The notes: a model not told the origin generated them from the letters alone. A DNA stretch of 44,175 nt from Treponema sp. (GCA_022640795.1 JALCCK010000018.1:1-44175), one strand, 5' to 3'. Positions 7,290 through 16,410 are shown, counted from the first letter of the stretch. Numbers and translations are program-made.

Positions 7290-9206
7290 CTATATATCGA
7301 GATTGGCGTAAACAGCATTTTCTTCTATAAATTTTCGACGAGGTTCTACCTGTTCGCCCATAAGCGTACTAAAAATTCTATCAGCAGCTACAGCATCAGG
7401 AAGTGTAACCCGCATCATTTTTCTGCGCGACGGATCCATGGTCGTCTCCCACAACTGGTTTCCGTCCATTTCACCAAGACCTTTATAACGCTGTACGGAA
7501 GCTTTTGAAGAATTTTCTCCCAGTTCTTTTATGATCCCGTCTTTTTCAGTATCATCATAGACATACCATTCTCTTTTATTATAAGAAACTTTATATAAAG
7601 GCGGCATGGCAAGATAAACGTACCCGTCTTCAATAATTTTCGGCATATACCTGAAAAAAAATGTCAGAAGAAGCGTTCTGATGTGAGAACCATCGACATC
7701 AGCATCGGCCATTATTATTATCTTATGATAACGCAGTCTTTCGATATTGAATTCTTTTCCGATACCTGTTCCAAGCGTGGCAATGATAGGTTGTAGTTTT
7801 TCGTTATTTATTACTTTATCTGCGCGGGACTTCTCAACATTAAGCATTTTACCCCATAACGGCAGAATAGCCTGAGTTTTACTGTCACGTCCCTTTTTGG
7901 CAGAACCGCCGGCAGAATCACCTTCCACTATGTACACTTCGCAGATAGAAGGATCTTTCAAAGAACAGTCTGAAAGTTTTCCCGGAAGCCCAAAGCTGTC
8001 GATGCTCGATTTACGCCGCGAAGCATCTTTCGCTTTTCGGGCTGCAATCCGTGCACCCGCTTCGCCTACAGCTTTTTCAAGTATCTTTTCAATAACACGC
8101 GGATTCTGTTCAAAAAATAATGTCAGTTTTTCTTTAACAAGACTATCTATAATTCCACGAACTTCGCTGTTACCTAATTTTGTTTTTGTCTGACCCTCGA
8201 ACTGAGGTTCCGGTACCTTTACGGAAAGAACAGCCGTTAATCCCGCCCGTACATCATCTCCAGTTAGTTTTTCGTCCTTATCAAGTCTTTTCTGAATTTT
8301 AGGATATTTATCAAGAAATTTATTCAAAACTGAAGTAAGAGCTGATTTAAAACCATCAAGATGTGTTCCACCTTCATGGGTATTTATATCATTTACATAC
8401 GATGATATATTTTCTATATATCCGTTATTATACTGCAAAGATAACTCTGTATAAACATCATTCTCAGTACCATTAATAAACAGCGGTTCCTCGGGAAGAA
8501 CTGCCTTACCTTCATTTAAATACTGGACAAAATGCTTTATTCCGCCTTCAAATTTGAACTCAACTTCTTTTGGTGTTTCAAGCCGTTCATCTTTAAAAAT
8601 AATAGTTATTCCGCTGTTAAGAAATGCCAGTTCCCTCAGACGTTTCGAAAGTACCTCAAAATTATAAGTCGTAGTCTCTGTAAAAATAGAACTATCTGCT
8701 TTCCATCTGATAATAGTTCCATGTTTATCCGTTTCACCTATTTTTTCAACTTTCGTAATAGGTTTTCCTATTTCATAATGCTGCCGATACTCAAATCCGT
8801 CACGGCATATTACTGCGTCCATCCATGACGAAAGTGCGTTTACACAACTTACACCGACACCATGAAGTCCGCCGGAAACTTTATACGACCCTTTGTCAAA
8901 TTTTCCACCGGCATGAAGACGTGTCAAAACAAGTTCCAGAGCACTGATGTGTTCCGTAGGATGAATATCTACAGGAATACCGCGACCATTGTCTTCCACC
9001 CGACAAATATCGTCTTTCTCAAGCGCTACCGTTATCTTATCACAATAACCGGCCATTGCTTCATCTATACTGTTATCTACAACCTCATATACTAAATGAT
9101 GAAGACCAGTAGGTCCGGTTGATCCTATATACATACCAGGACGTTTACGGACTGCTTCCAGTCCTTTTAGCACCTGAATATTACCAGCAGAATATGTTGG
9201 AGTCAT
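7290..9206 (-). CDS. gyrB: DNA gyrase subunit B
   Basis: A 638-aa protein with all GyrB hallmarks: GHKL ATPase (EVVDNSIDEAMAG near residue 41, DNGRGIPVD near 72, GGLHGVGVSCVNALS near 110), transducer domain, and TOPRIM domain (EGDSAGGSAKKGRD near 428, DADVDGSHIRTLLL near 507). The C-terminal tail RYKGLGEMD interacts with GyrA. It supplies ATP energy for supercoiling. The start is at 9206 with AAGGAT eight bases upstream. It is read away from dnaA; its probable promoter overlaps the dnaA promoter. Confidence 0.97.
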   Translation of the reverse strand: MTPTYSAGNIQVLKGLEAVRKRPGMYIGSTGPTGLHHLVYEVVDNSIDEAMAGYCDKITVALEKDDICRVEDNGRGIPVDIHPTEHISALELVLTRLHAGGKFDKGSYKVSGGLHGVGVSCVNALSSWMDAVICRDGFEYRQHYEIGKPITKVEKIGETDKHGTIIRWKADSSIFTETTTYNFEVLSKRLRELAFLNSGITIIFKDERLETPKEVEFKFEGGIKHFVQYLNEGKAVLPEEPLFINGTENDVYTELSLQYNNGYIENISSYVNDINTHEGGTHLDGFKSALTSVLNKFLDKYPKIQKRLDKDEKLTGDDVRAGLTAVLSVKVPEPQFEGQTKTKLGNSEVRGIIDSLVKEKLTLFFEQNPRVIEKILEKAVGEAGARIAARKAKDASRRKSSIDSFGLPGKLSDCSLKDPSICEVYIVEGDSAGGSAKKGRDSKTQAILPLWGKMLNVEKSRADKVINNEKLQPIIATLGTGIGKEFNIERLRYHKIIIMADADVDGSHIRTLLLTFFFRYMPKIIEDGYVYLAMPPLYKVSYNKREWYVYDDTEKDGIIKELGENSSKASVQRYKGLGEMDGNQLWETTMDPSRRKMMRVTLPDAVAADRIFSTLMGEQVEPRRKFIEENAVYANLDI

Positions 9207-9283
9207 TTATAAGTATCCTTGAATTTGAATTTTCTTTCTGCATACATCTTAATTTGGCTTAATAGAAGGAAATCGTTTATTTT

Positions 9284-9312
9284 AGTATAGCTGTATTGCA
9301 GAAAAAAGTAAA
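9284..9312 (-). promoter_or_regulatory. probable gyrB promoter
   Basis: Read on the minus strand: TTTACT (9312-9307), a 17-base spacer, TATACT (9289-9284), giving a start near 9277 and a leader of about 70 bases to gyrB. Its spacer contains the -35 element of the opposing dnaA promoter. Confidence 0.6.
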
Positions 9313-9325
9313 GGCGGGTTATAAT
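9296..9325 (+). promoter_or_regulatory. dnaA promoter, placed for a leaderless transcript
   Basis: TTGCAG (9296-9301), 18-base spacer, perfect TATAAT (9320-9325). Only six bases separate the -10 from the dnaA ATG, so the transcript would begin at or one base before the start codon. Confidence 0.7.
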
Positions 9326-9331
9326 ATCGGG

Positions 9332-10762
9332 ATGAGTGAACACAACTATAGAGAGGTCTGGCAATATGCTATGAGCCAGATCGAATCTGAATATAAAAAC
9401 AACGGAAAAGAAACTGAATTTAAACTCTGGTTTAATCTCGAATATATTGAAGATACCATAAATACCATAACAGTAGCTGTCGCATCTGATTTTTTGTGGC
9501 AGACCATGATTAAGAAAGGCAATATTGAAATCATAAAGAAAAAAATTGAAGAATTAACAGGACAATCAGATCTCGAAATAAAAAGTCTCATAAAGAATAC
9601 TTCTGTTATAGAAGAAAAAGAAACTATATCTCAAAAAGAAACGCAGATACCGCAACAAATGATATCTCAAGAAAAAAAAGAAATAAAGAAAGACTCTTTT
9701 TCCATAAAAGTCGAAGAACCTTTAAAAAAACATCCGCAATTACGTTCCGATTATACGTTCGATTCTTTTGTACCGGGAGACAATAGTATTTATGCCTATA
9801 ATGCATCCATAGCGGCAGCCAAAAACCCCGGCAGAGCATACAATCCCATTCTCCTGTACGGAGGCGTCGGACTTGGAAAAACTCATCTTATGCAGGCTAT
9901 CGGAAATTATATTTATCAACAGCGCAGCGAACTGAAAATCTGCTATGTGTCTGCAGAGACGTTTACCAATGAATTTACTTCATCAATAAAAAATAAAACC
10001 ACTGATAAATTTAAAAACAAATACCGTAAACTGGATGTTCTTCTGCTCGATGATATACATTTTCTGCAAAGTAAGGAAATGACACAGGAAGAGCTTTTCC
10101 ACACCTTTAACGCTCTTTATGATAATAACTCGCAGATGGTATTCACCTGTGATCGCCCAATAACTGAACTCAAAGGCATAGCGGATCGTCTTAAAACAAG
10201 GTTTTCACGAGGTTTAAGTATAGATCTTCAACCACCGAATTATGAAACGCGACACGCCATACTCTTAAAGAAACTGGAACTGCTCGGAAAAACAATACCG
10301 GAAGATGTAATAAGTTATATAGCAAAGAATGTAGTAACGAACGTCAGGGATCTCGAATCTTCTCTTACAAAGATGATCGGATATTCGGAACTCATCAATA
10401 AAAAACTGACGATACAAATAGCACAGGAACAACTACGTGATACGTTCAGTTCCCCACTTTCAGGAACAATTACCATAGAAAATATACAAAAGGTAGTTGC
10501 AGATCATTTTTCCGTTTCCGTTTCTGATATAAAAAGTAAAAAACGCGATAAAAAATTCGTCATTCCGCGTCAGATAGCGCTGTATATCGCACGAGAACTG
10601 ACAGAATATTCTTTTCCTGAACTCGGTAATGAATTCGGAGGACGGGATCATACGACGGCCATGCATTCATATTCAAAAGTAGAATCTCAGCTCAAGACAA
10701 ATTCAGCCCTCTATTCTGAAATTCAATTACTCGAAAGAGAAATAAAAGACTACAAAAAATAA
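9332..10762 (+). CDS. dnaA: chromosomal replication initiator DnaA
   Basis: A 476-aa DnaA with four domains: N-terminal DnaB-contact domain, a lysine/glutamate-rich linker (about 85-140), an AAA+ core with Walker A GGVGLGKTHL (about 174-183) and Walker B LDVLLLDDIHFL (about 232-243), and a C-terminal DNA-binding domain with the DnaA signature GNEFGGRDHTTAMHSY (about 432-447). ATP-DnaA binds origin boxes and melts DNA to start replication. The ATG at 9332 gives the normal N-terminus (SEHNYREVW). It has no Shine-Dalgarno and lies six bases after a TATAAT, suggesting a leaderless mRNA. The in-frame TTG at 9296 is inside the -35 and is rejected. dnaN follows after a 240-base AT-rich gap. Confidence 0.97.
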   Translation: MSEHNYREVWQYAMSQIESEYKNNGKETEFKLWFNLEYIEDTINTITVAVASDFLWQTMIKKGNIEIIKKKIEELTGQSDLEIKSLIKNTSVIEEKETISQKETQIPQQMISQEKKEIKKDSFSIKVEEPLKKHPQLRSDYTFDSFVPGDNSIYAYNASIAAAKNPGRAYNPILLYGGVGLGKTHLMQAIGNYIYQQRSELKICYVSAETFTNEFTSSIKNKTTDKFKNKYRKLDVLLLDDIHFLQSKEMTQEELFHTFNALYDNNSQMVFTCDRPITELKGIADRLKTRFSRGLSIDLQPPNYETRHAILLKKLELLGKTIPEDVISYIAKNVVTNVRDLESSLTKMIGYSELINKKLTIQIAQEQLRDTFSSPLSGTITIENIQKVVADHFSVSVSDIKSKKRDKKFVIPRQIALYIARELTEYSFPELGNEFGGRDHTTAMHSYSKVESQLKTNSALYSEIQLLEREIKDYKK

Positions 10763-11002
10763 AGACAAAACGGTGAATAATATGTTACAATAACTTGTAT
10801 AGTGAGTTGATAAATATTTCAGTTGTGTAAAAGTGTAAAAGCTGTGTATCTAAATGAATACGTTATGAAGTTCGTAATATTCTGATAAATATAGAAATAA
10901 CAGTGTTTTACACAAATTCACAAGGCTTATTACTACTATTATTAAATTTATATAAATTTAATAATATATAAGAAAGTGTAAAACTTGAAGGAGCAAACAA
11001 AA
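10763..11002. other. dnaA-dnaN gap, candidate oriC unwinding region
   Basis: 240 bases, strongly A+T rich. It holds four copies of TTTTACAC[A/T]: 10824-10832, 10832-10840 and 10975-10983 on the minus strand and 10906-10914 on the plus strand. These differ by one or two bases from a TTATACACA-type DnaA box. A 30-bp AT-only palindrome lies at 10937-10966. The dnaA-dnaN gap is a common origin location. The boxes are not perfect, so this is a candidate. Confidence 0.5.
10937..10966. repeat. 30-bp AT-only perfect palindrome
   Basis: Positions 10937-10966 form an uninterrupted palindrome made only of A and T (centre between 10951 and 10952, reading TTTATATAAA). It is an easily melted stretch that could be the DNA unwinding element or a cruciform, 37 bases upstream of dnaN. 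Confidence 0.85.
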
Positions 11003-12106
11003 ATGAAATTTTCTTTCGACCGTGATGCAATGATACATGAGATCTCAATAGCTCAGGAAATCATTACAAATAAAAGTCCTATATCAATTTTATCAAATAT
11101 TCTTCTTATCGCAGAAAATAACACACTTACCATAAAAGCTTCAGATTCAGCAGTAAATTTTATAACTAAAATTCCTGTAGAGATAAGTGAAGAAGGATCG
11201 ACAACCGTTTATTGTGATAAATTTTTAAGTATTTTAACTTCCTCTCCTGCAGGAGAAATCGAATTCGATCAGCAGGATATAAAGATTACAATCAAACCTG
11301 TTGCTAAAAAAGTAAAATTCCAGCTTAACAGTATTGCCAGCGACAAATTCCCGGAAGTTTCATCAACGGAAAACGTTCCGTTTTTTGAAATAAGCTCAAA
11401 AGATTTTAAAGAAATGATTTCTCAAACGGTGTTTGCTGTCTCCGACGACGGAAACCGTTATTTTATGACAGGTGTTTATTTCTCGAAAAAAGACGAGAAT
11501 CTTATTATGGTAGCAACTGACGGACGCAGACTTTCTTATATCGCAAAACCGGTAGCCCTTTCTATTCCTGAATTTCCATCTGCCATTGTTCCGGTTAAAA
11601 TTCTGAACTGCGTTCTGAAAAATGCACCTATGGAAGGAAATATATCAGTTGCCGTGGTTGATAAAATGATTTTCATTACGTTTGGTAATTATGAATTTTC
11701 CTCTCTTTTGCTTGACGGACAGTTCCCTAATTATCAGCGTGTAATTCCCGAACATCAGTCATACAGTTTTCAGGTATCAAAAGCCGATCTTTCTGCAGCT
11801 TTAAAAAGAACGGCTCTCATGATAGATAAAAAAGTAAGCAGACTTTTATTCAAGATAGAACCGGGAACTTTGACTCTTGTATCTCCAGAATCGGATCTCG
11901 GGACTGCAGATGAAGAAATACCTTGCAGATATGACGGAGAAGAGATAACGATGGCGTTAAATCATCATTATATCGAAGATCCGCTTAAAGTTATTGAAAC
12001 TGAAGATGTTGTATTTGAATTTACCGAATCTATGAAAGCTATAACGCTTCGTCCGGAACCTGCTGCTGACTATTTTCATATAATTATGCCGATGAATCTG
12101 GACTAA
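11003..12106 (+). CDS. dnaN: DNA polymerase III beta clamp
   Basis: A 367-aa protein of normal sliding-clamp length, starting MKFSFDRDAM and ending in the clamp-like IIMPMNLD. Three repeated clamp folds are expected; the middle one includes VSDDGNRYFMTGVYF and MVATDGRRLSYI (about 150-190). The dimer encircles DNA and tethers polymerase and repair factors. The ATG at 11003 has GAAGGAG (10987-10993) nine bases upstream, which decides against the in-frame TTG at 10985. The stop abuts the recF start with no gap. Confidence 0.96.
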   Translation: MKFSFDRDAMIHEISIAQEIITNKSPISILSNILLIAENNTLTIKASDSAVNFITKIPVEISEEGSTTVYCDKFLSILTSSPAGEIEFDQQDIKITIKPVAKKVKFQLNSIASDKFPEVSSTENVPFFEISSKDFKEMISQTVFAVSDDGNRYFMTGVYFSKKDENLIMVATDGRRLSYIAKPVALSIPEFPSAIVPVKILNCVLKNAPMEGNISVAVVDKMIFITFGNYEFSSLLLDGQFPNYQRVIPEHQSYSFQVSKADLSAALKRTALMIDKKVSRLLFKIEPGTLTLVSPESDLGTADEEIPCRYDGEEITMALNHHYIEDPLKVIETEDVVFEFTESMKAITLRPEPAADYFHIIMPMNLD

Positions 12107-13216
12107 ATGCCGTTTCTTTCACTTACACTATTTAATTTTAGAAATCTGCGGAATAATACGATAGACCTTCTTTCACGGGAGGTCTATTTTGTTGGTGAAA
12201 ACGGGCAGGGTAAAAGTAATCTTCTCGAAGCGCTTTATTATTCTGCATACGGAACCTCTTTCCGGACACATTCCGACAGTGATATTGTCAGATATGGGGA
12301 AAAAGACTTCAGTGTAAAAGCTTTTTTTCAAAATGATAAGGGAAATGCCCATTCCATATTAGTGGTGTCAAAAAATGGAAAAAAGACCATAGAAAAAAAC
12401 GGCAAGAAAATACACGACAGAAAAGAGCTTATAAATACGATGCCTTGTGTTCTTTTTAATCATGATGATCTTGTATTTGCTGAAGGAGAACCGGAAAACC
12501 GGAGATTTTTTCTTGACCAGTCTCTCTCAATGTATGATGTCTTATATATCGATATTATGAGAAGGTATAAGAAAATACTGAAAAGCCGCAACCAGTGTCT
12601 TCGTGATGAAAAATACGAAATGCTTGATGTCTTTGATAAGCAGCTTATTACTGACGGAATTGAAATGCAGAAACGGCGTAAAAAGACGGTATTTGAATTT
12701 AATCAGATATTCGGACAGTTATATGAAGAAGTTTCCGGTATCGATGGTGTAAGTATTTCTTATGAACCGTCATGGAAAGAAATAAGGGATGACACGGCAT
12801 CCCGTATTCCTACCTGTGAAGAAGTAGCTGATAGTATGATGAAGAAACGGGAATCAGATAAGATACTGAAAACGACGCTTACCGGGCCTCACCGAGATAA
12901 GATAAATTTCATACGAAATAACGATTCATTTATTCCATCGGCTTCGACCGGGCAAAGAAGACTTATTTCCCTTATTCTCCGGGTTGCTCAGGCCGTTCTT
13001 TTTACACGGATTACAGGCGAAAAGCCGGTTCTTCTGATGGATGATGTTCTTTTAGAGCTTGATCCCGACAAAAGACAGAAATTTACCGCTATTCTTCCCG
13101 AATATAATCAGCTTTTTTGTACTTTTCTTCCGGGAGAACCCTATGAACGATACAAACACACTGATACAAAGATTTTTTTTATACAGGAAGGTACCTGGAA
13201 TGAACAAAGACTCTGA
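12107..13216 (+). CDS. recF: DNA replication and repair protein RecF
   Basis: A 369-aa SMC-like ATPase with Walker A GENGQGKSNLLEA (about 27-39), an ABC-type signature TGQRRLISL (about 284-292) and Walker B VLLMDDVLLELD (about 308-319). RecF loads RecA at gaps with RecO and RecR. The start codon follows the dnaN stop directly, so translation is probably coupled. The 3' end overlaps the start of the DUF721 gene by 17 bases. Confidence 0.95.
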   Translation: MPFLSLTLFNFRNLRNNTIDLLSREVYFVGENGQGKSNLLEALYYSAYGTSFRTHSDSDIVRYGEKDFSVKAFFQNDKGNAHSILVVSKNGKKTIEKNGKKIHDRKELINTMPCVLFNHDDLVFAEGEPENRRFFLDQSLSMYDVLYIDIMRRYKKILKSRNQCLRDEKYEMLDVFDKQLITDGIEMQKRRKKTVFEFNQIFGQLYEEVSGIDGVSISYEPSWKEIRDDTASRIPTCEEVADSMMKKRESDKILKTTLTGPHRDKINFIRNNDSFIPSASTGQRRLISLILRVAQAVLFTRITGEKPVLLMDDVLLELDPDKRQKFTAILPEYNQLFCTFLPGEPYERYKHTDTKIFFIQEGTWNEQRL

Positions 13217-13712
13217 TATTATGTCGGCTGCCGATATGATTTCCGCGACCTTTTCATTTATTGAAAATTCAAAAGTCGAAAAAAGCAATAAAATTTTTTC
13301 TGTATGGAAAAAGACAATCGGTTCAGTAAGAAGCTGCGGAAATAAACTATTATCGCATTCCAGACTTGTTGATTTAAAAAACGGTATTTTACTGATAGAA
13401 ACCGATCATCCGGGATGGATACAGCTGATGCAGCTGAATAAAAAATATATTATAAACGGGTTGAAAAAAGGAATTCCCGAACTTACTATAAATACGCTTG
13501 CCTTCAGACTAAAAGGCAGTACCGCTTCTCTCTGTAGAACAGATAATAATCAGGAAAAAGAACGGCAGCTGATTTCTGAAAGAATAGAGAAAGAAGAAGA
13601 AGAACTTTCTCCGTATAATAACAATCAGGATAAAAAAGAAGAAATTCCGGATGAATTACAGAATTTGCTTGATCATTTACATAGTGATATGTTGACCAAT
13701 ACTAAAAAATAA
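13200..13712 (+). CDS. DUF721/DciA-like protein
   Basis: A 170-aa protein with the DUF721 core: KIFSVWKKTIG (about 30-40), LVDLKNGILLIETDHPGWIQLMQLNK (about 55-82) and ITINTLAFRL-like sequence near 100. DUF721 includes DciA, which loads or activates the replicative helicase where DnaC/DnaI is absent. The C-terminal third is a charged, probably disordered tail. The ATG at 13200 has AGGAAGG upstream and overlaps recF by 17 bases. Position between recF and rpmH supports the replication role; the helicase-loading function itself is inferred. Confidence 0.8.
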   Translation: MNKDSDIMSAADMISATFSFIENSKVEKSNKIFSVWKKTIGSVRSCGNKLLSHSRLVDLKNGILLIETDHPGWIQLMQLNKKYIINGLKKGIPELTINTLAFRLKGSTASLCRTDNNQEKERQLISERIEKEEEELSPYNNNQDKKEEIPDELQNLLDHLHSDMLTNTKK

Positions 13713-13742
13713 TGATATATTCTATTACTAATTCGTGAAATT

Positions 13743-13756
13743 CAATAGATCTATTG
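13743..13756. promoter_or_regulatory. 14-bp palindrome upstream of rpmH
   Basis: CAATAGATCTATTG is a perfect palindrome 34 bases upstream of the rpmH start. The half ATAGATC recurs at 13762-13768. It could be an operator or promoter-linked element of the rpmH-rnpA-yidC operon; no regulator is recognised. Confidence 0.45.
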
Positions 13757-13790
13757 TAACGATAGATCGGTATATAAGGAGACGTGTTCA

Positions 13791-13946
13791 ATGTTACGGA
13801 CATATCAACCAAGTAAAGTTAAACGCAATAGAAAATTCGGATTTCGTGCACGCATGAAGACTCGTGGTGGACGTATGATACTTGCTCGCAGACGGGCAAA
13901 GGGACGCACGAAACTTTCTGTTTCAGACGAAAAGAAACCTTACTGA
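13791..13946 (+). CDS. rpmH: 50S ribosomal protein L34
   Basis: A 51-aa, highly basic protein reading [18 protein letters not shown] followed by [19 protein letters not shown], the L34 pattern. The C-terminus has a few extra residues (ending DEKKPY). AAGGAG (13776-13781) lies nine bases before the ATG. L34 is part of the large ribosomal subunit. Its position just before rnpA is the conserved bacterial order. Confidence 0.97.
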   Translation: MLRTYQPSKVKRNRKFGFRARMKTRGGRMILARRRAKGRTKLSVSDEKKPY

Positions 13947-13965
13947 TTATTGTAATAACAGTGGG

Positions 13966-14328
13966 ATGGAAACAGACTTGTTAAAAACAGGACGTTTTTC
14001 CAGAAAAGAAAGGATAAAACGCCCTGATGAAATCCGGAATCTGTTTAAATACGGGACAAAAGTCAGTGTTTCTGGTGCAAAACTTTTTTTTGCACAGAAT
14101 GGACAGGTGACTAATAGAATAGGTTTCCCTTTATCCCGTAATTATGGTAATGCGGTCTGTAGAAATCATTCGAAGAGATTGAGCCGCGAAGCCTATCGAT
14201 TTTATAAATTACGCCTGAACACCGGTTATGATATGTTGTTGCTTATATATCCCGGAAATGATTCGTTTAATACACGGTGTAATCAAATTCGTACATTATT
14301 TAATAAGTCAGGACTGCTGAGGGGATGA
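13966..14328 (+). CDS. rnpA: ribonuclease P protein component
   Basis: A 120-aa basic protein. It has [20 protein letters not shown] near the N-terminus and the RNase P protein signature around [16 protein letters not shown] (about 66-81). It binds the catalytic RNA and helps cleave tRNA 5' leaders. The ATG at 13966 is 19 bases after the rpmH stop; the ribosome site is weak (GTGGG). A longer reading frame begins inside rpmH at 13882 but would add residues without family similarity. The stop overlaps yidD (ATGA). Confidence 0.93.
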   Translation: METDLLKTGRFSRKERIKRPDEIRNLFKYGTKVSVSGAKLFFAQNGQVTNRIGFPLSRNYGNAVCRNHSKRLSREAYRFYKLRLNTGYDMLLLIYPGNDSFNTRCNQIRTLFNKSGLLRG

Positions 14329-14546
14329 AGAATTTACTGATTAAATTTTTCTGTCGTCTCATAAAATGCTATCAGGTCTGTATTTCTCCATTGTTTCCTC
14401 CAAGTTGCAGGTATTATCCTACCTGTTCTAATTATGCTATAGAGGCCTTACAAAAACATGGTCTGTTTAAAGGTTTATGGCTTGCAGTAAAAAGAATACT
14501 ACGCTGTAATCCGTGGCACAGAGGTGGATATGATCCTGTTCCCTGA
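14325..14546 (+). CDS. yidD: membrane protein insertion efficiency factor YidD
   Basis: A 73-aa protein with the full YidD pattern: [20 protein letters not shown] (about 15-34), [12 protein letters not shown], and the end [17 protein letters not shown]. It is a small membrane-associated protein that helps YidC/Sec insertion. It overlaps the rnpA stop by four bases and yidC follows after 28 bases, the standard order. Confidence 0.96.
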   Translation: MKNLLIKFFCRLIKCYQVCISPLFPPSCRYYPTCSNYAIEALQKHGLFKGLWLAVKRILRCNPWHRGGYDPVP

Positions 14547-14574
14547 ACCAAAAGAAGTATGGAGTTAAATTAAC

Positions 14575-16377
14575 ATGGATAAAAACACTGTATGGGCAAT
14601 AGTGCTTTCAACGATCGTTTTGTTCGGCTTCATGGCCGTTCAAACTGTTTTCTTTCCACCAAAACCTTCTGCAGAAAAAACTGCTGCTGAAAGTTCTGTT
14701 TCAGCGGAGAAGACGGAAGAATCTCAAAGTATTCCGTCTTTGAAAAAAGAGACTGCTTCGGTTTTTGATGATGTAAAAGATCAGGAAGTTTCTTCTACGG
14801 AAAAAAATTATACGATCACAACTGATAGAGTGAAGGTTACTTTCACGAATCGCGGCGGTGATATTATATATTATGAATTGCTGAACCATCATGATAATAA
14901 AACAGGTAAAGGCGTTCAGATGGCTGATAACATTTCTGCAGACGACCGGCTTGCTGCTTTATCCTTCGGCGGTGAGAAAAATCAGATAATCAATGATATT
15001 TTTACTGCAAAAATTATAAATGATTATAAAATCGGCTTTTACAGAAAATTTTCTTTAAAAAATGATGACGGTTCTGTAAGCAGCTTTACGCTTGTAAAGC
15101 AGTACACATTTGAACCTGACGATTACGTTTTCAAGCTTGATGTCTTTATTGACGGTGATGAAAATTTTAAAGGACTGGATTTCCAGGGGACTGCTTATAC
15201 TTTACGGACATCTCCTCAAATAGGTCCTCATTTTGATAAAAGCATTGACAGATATGAAAACAGACAGTTTATTGCCTATAGTGGAGAAAAAGCGAAACGT
15301 ATTACGCTGGGTACCAACCAGTTCAAGGCCTATGATAAAGATTATAAATGGGCTGGTATTGCCGGAAAATATTTTGAGACACTGGTTATTCCGGAAAGTT
15401 CTGGCAATATGGAGAACGTGTATTATTCAACGCTTACCGAAGTCAATAATTATGCAAATGCTCAGGCTCTTCTGTTACGAAATCCTGTAAAGGCTTCTGA
15501 AATTCAGGATACATACTATTTTTATGTCGGACCACGGAATGAAAAGGATTTAAAGATATATAATGTATCCGATCTTAACAAATGGAATTTATCTGATCTT
15601 AAACTTACCGAGAGTCTGCAGACGAGCGGATTCCTTTCATGGATAGAAACGATTCTTAAGTGGCTTATGGAATTAATCTATAAGGTAATTCCGAACTGGG
15701 GTCTTTCAATAATAATTCTTACTGTTTTATTGAAGCTTGCCATGTTCCCGGTGACCAAAAAAACGTCACTTGGTACGCTTAAAATGCAGGACATCCAGCC
15801 GAAGATGACGGCACTGCAGGAAAAATATAAGGATAACCAGCAGAAATTACAGGAAGAAACGGCCAAACTTTATAAAGAGGCCGGATACAATCCTGTTTCC
15901 GGCTGTTTACCTATGATTGTTCAATTCGTCATATTGTTTGCAATGTATAATCTGTTTAACAATTACTTCGAATTCCGCGGTGCGCTTTTTATTCCCGGAT
16001 GGATACCGGATCTTTCTTCCGGTGATAGTGTTTTGACATTTGGATTCTCGATACCGTTTCTTGGAAATCATCTCAGACTTTTGCCGATAATATATCTTAT
16101 CTCGCAGCTCTTTTTTGGAAAGATAACCCAGAACGGCGGAACAACTGGTGTCGGAACAAGCAAGACCCAGATGAACATCATGATGTACGGTATGCCGATA
16201 TTCTTCTTTTTTCTTTTCTATAATGCACCGTCAGGACTTCTTATTTACTGGACGGTAAGTAATCTGATGCAGATGGGACAGCAGCTTGTGATTAACAGAA
16301 TGATGGCACAGAAGAAAGAAGAGATGAGAATCGAGAAAAGTTCCAGACAACGTACGTATCCGCCTAAAAAAAGATAA
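14575..16377 (+). CDS. yidC: membrane protein insertase YidC
   Basis: A 600-aa insertase of the long (Gram-negative) type: an N-terminal membrane anchor (about residues 7-27), a large periplasmic beta-domain (about 60-340), and the conserved C-terminal membrane core starting at about 360 with TVLLKLAMFPVTKKTSLG-like sequence and the cytoplasmic helical hairpin MQDIQPKMTALQEKYKDN. The C-terminus is short and basic. It inserts inner membrane proteins alone or with Sec. GGAG (14561-14564) precedes the ATG. Confidence 0.96.
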   Translation: MDKNTVWAIVLSTIVLFGFMAVQTVFFPPKPSAEKTAAESSVSAEKTEESQSIPSLKKETASVFDDVKDQEVSSTEKNYTITTDRVKVTFTNRGGDIIYYELLNHHDNKTGKGVQMADNISADDRLAALSFGGEKNQIINDIFTAKIINDYKIGFYRKFSLKNDDGSVSSFTLVKQYTFEPDDYVFKLDVFIDGDENFKGLDFQGTAYTLRTSPQIGPHFDKSIDRYENRQFIAYSGEKAKRITLGTNQFKAYDKDYKWAGIAGKYFETLVIPESSGNMENVYYSTLTEVNNYANAQALLLRNPVKASEIQDTYYFYVGPRNEKDLKIYNVSDLNKWNLSDLKLTESLQTSGFLSWIETILKWLMELIYKVIPNWGLSIIILTVLLKLAMFPVTKKTSLGTLKMQDIQPKMTALQEKYKDNQQKLQEETAKLYKEAGYNPVSGCLPMIVQFVILFAMYNLFNNYFEFRGALFIPGWIPDLSSGDSVLTFGFSIPFLGNHLRLLPIIYLISQLFFGKITQNGGTTGVGTSKTQMNIMMYGMPIFFFFLFYNAPSGLLIYWTVSNLMQMGQQLVINRMMAQKKEEMRIEKSSRQRTYPPKKR

Positions 16378-16386
16378 TATTTGAAT

Positions 16387-16410
16387 TCCGCCTCCGGGCG
16401 GATTTCTGTT
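16387..16410 (+). terminator. weak hairpin between yidC and jag
   Basis: TCCGCC (16387-16392), loop TCCG, GGCGGA (16397-16402), then TTTCTGTTT. The stem is only six base pairs and the T-run is interrupted, so it probably attenuates and does not stop transcription into jag. Confidence 0.5.

Noticed and set aside
13059..13199. N-terminal extension of the DUF721 protein
   Set aside because: The extension lies entirely within recF, has no family similarity, and a good ribosome site supports ATG 13200.
13882..13965. Longer rnpA beginning inside rpmH
   Set aside because: The extra residues are out-of-frame translation of rpmH and do not resemble RNase P protein.
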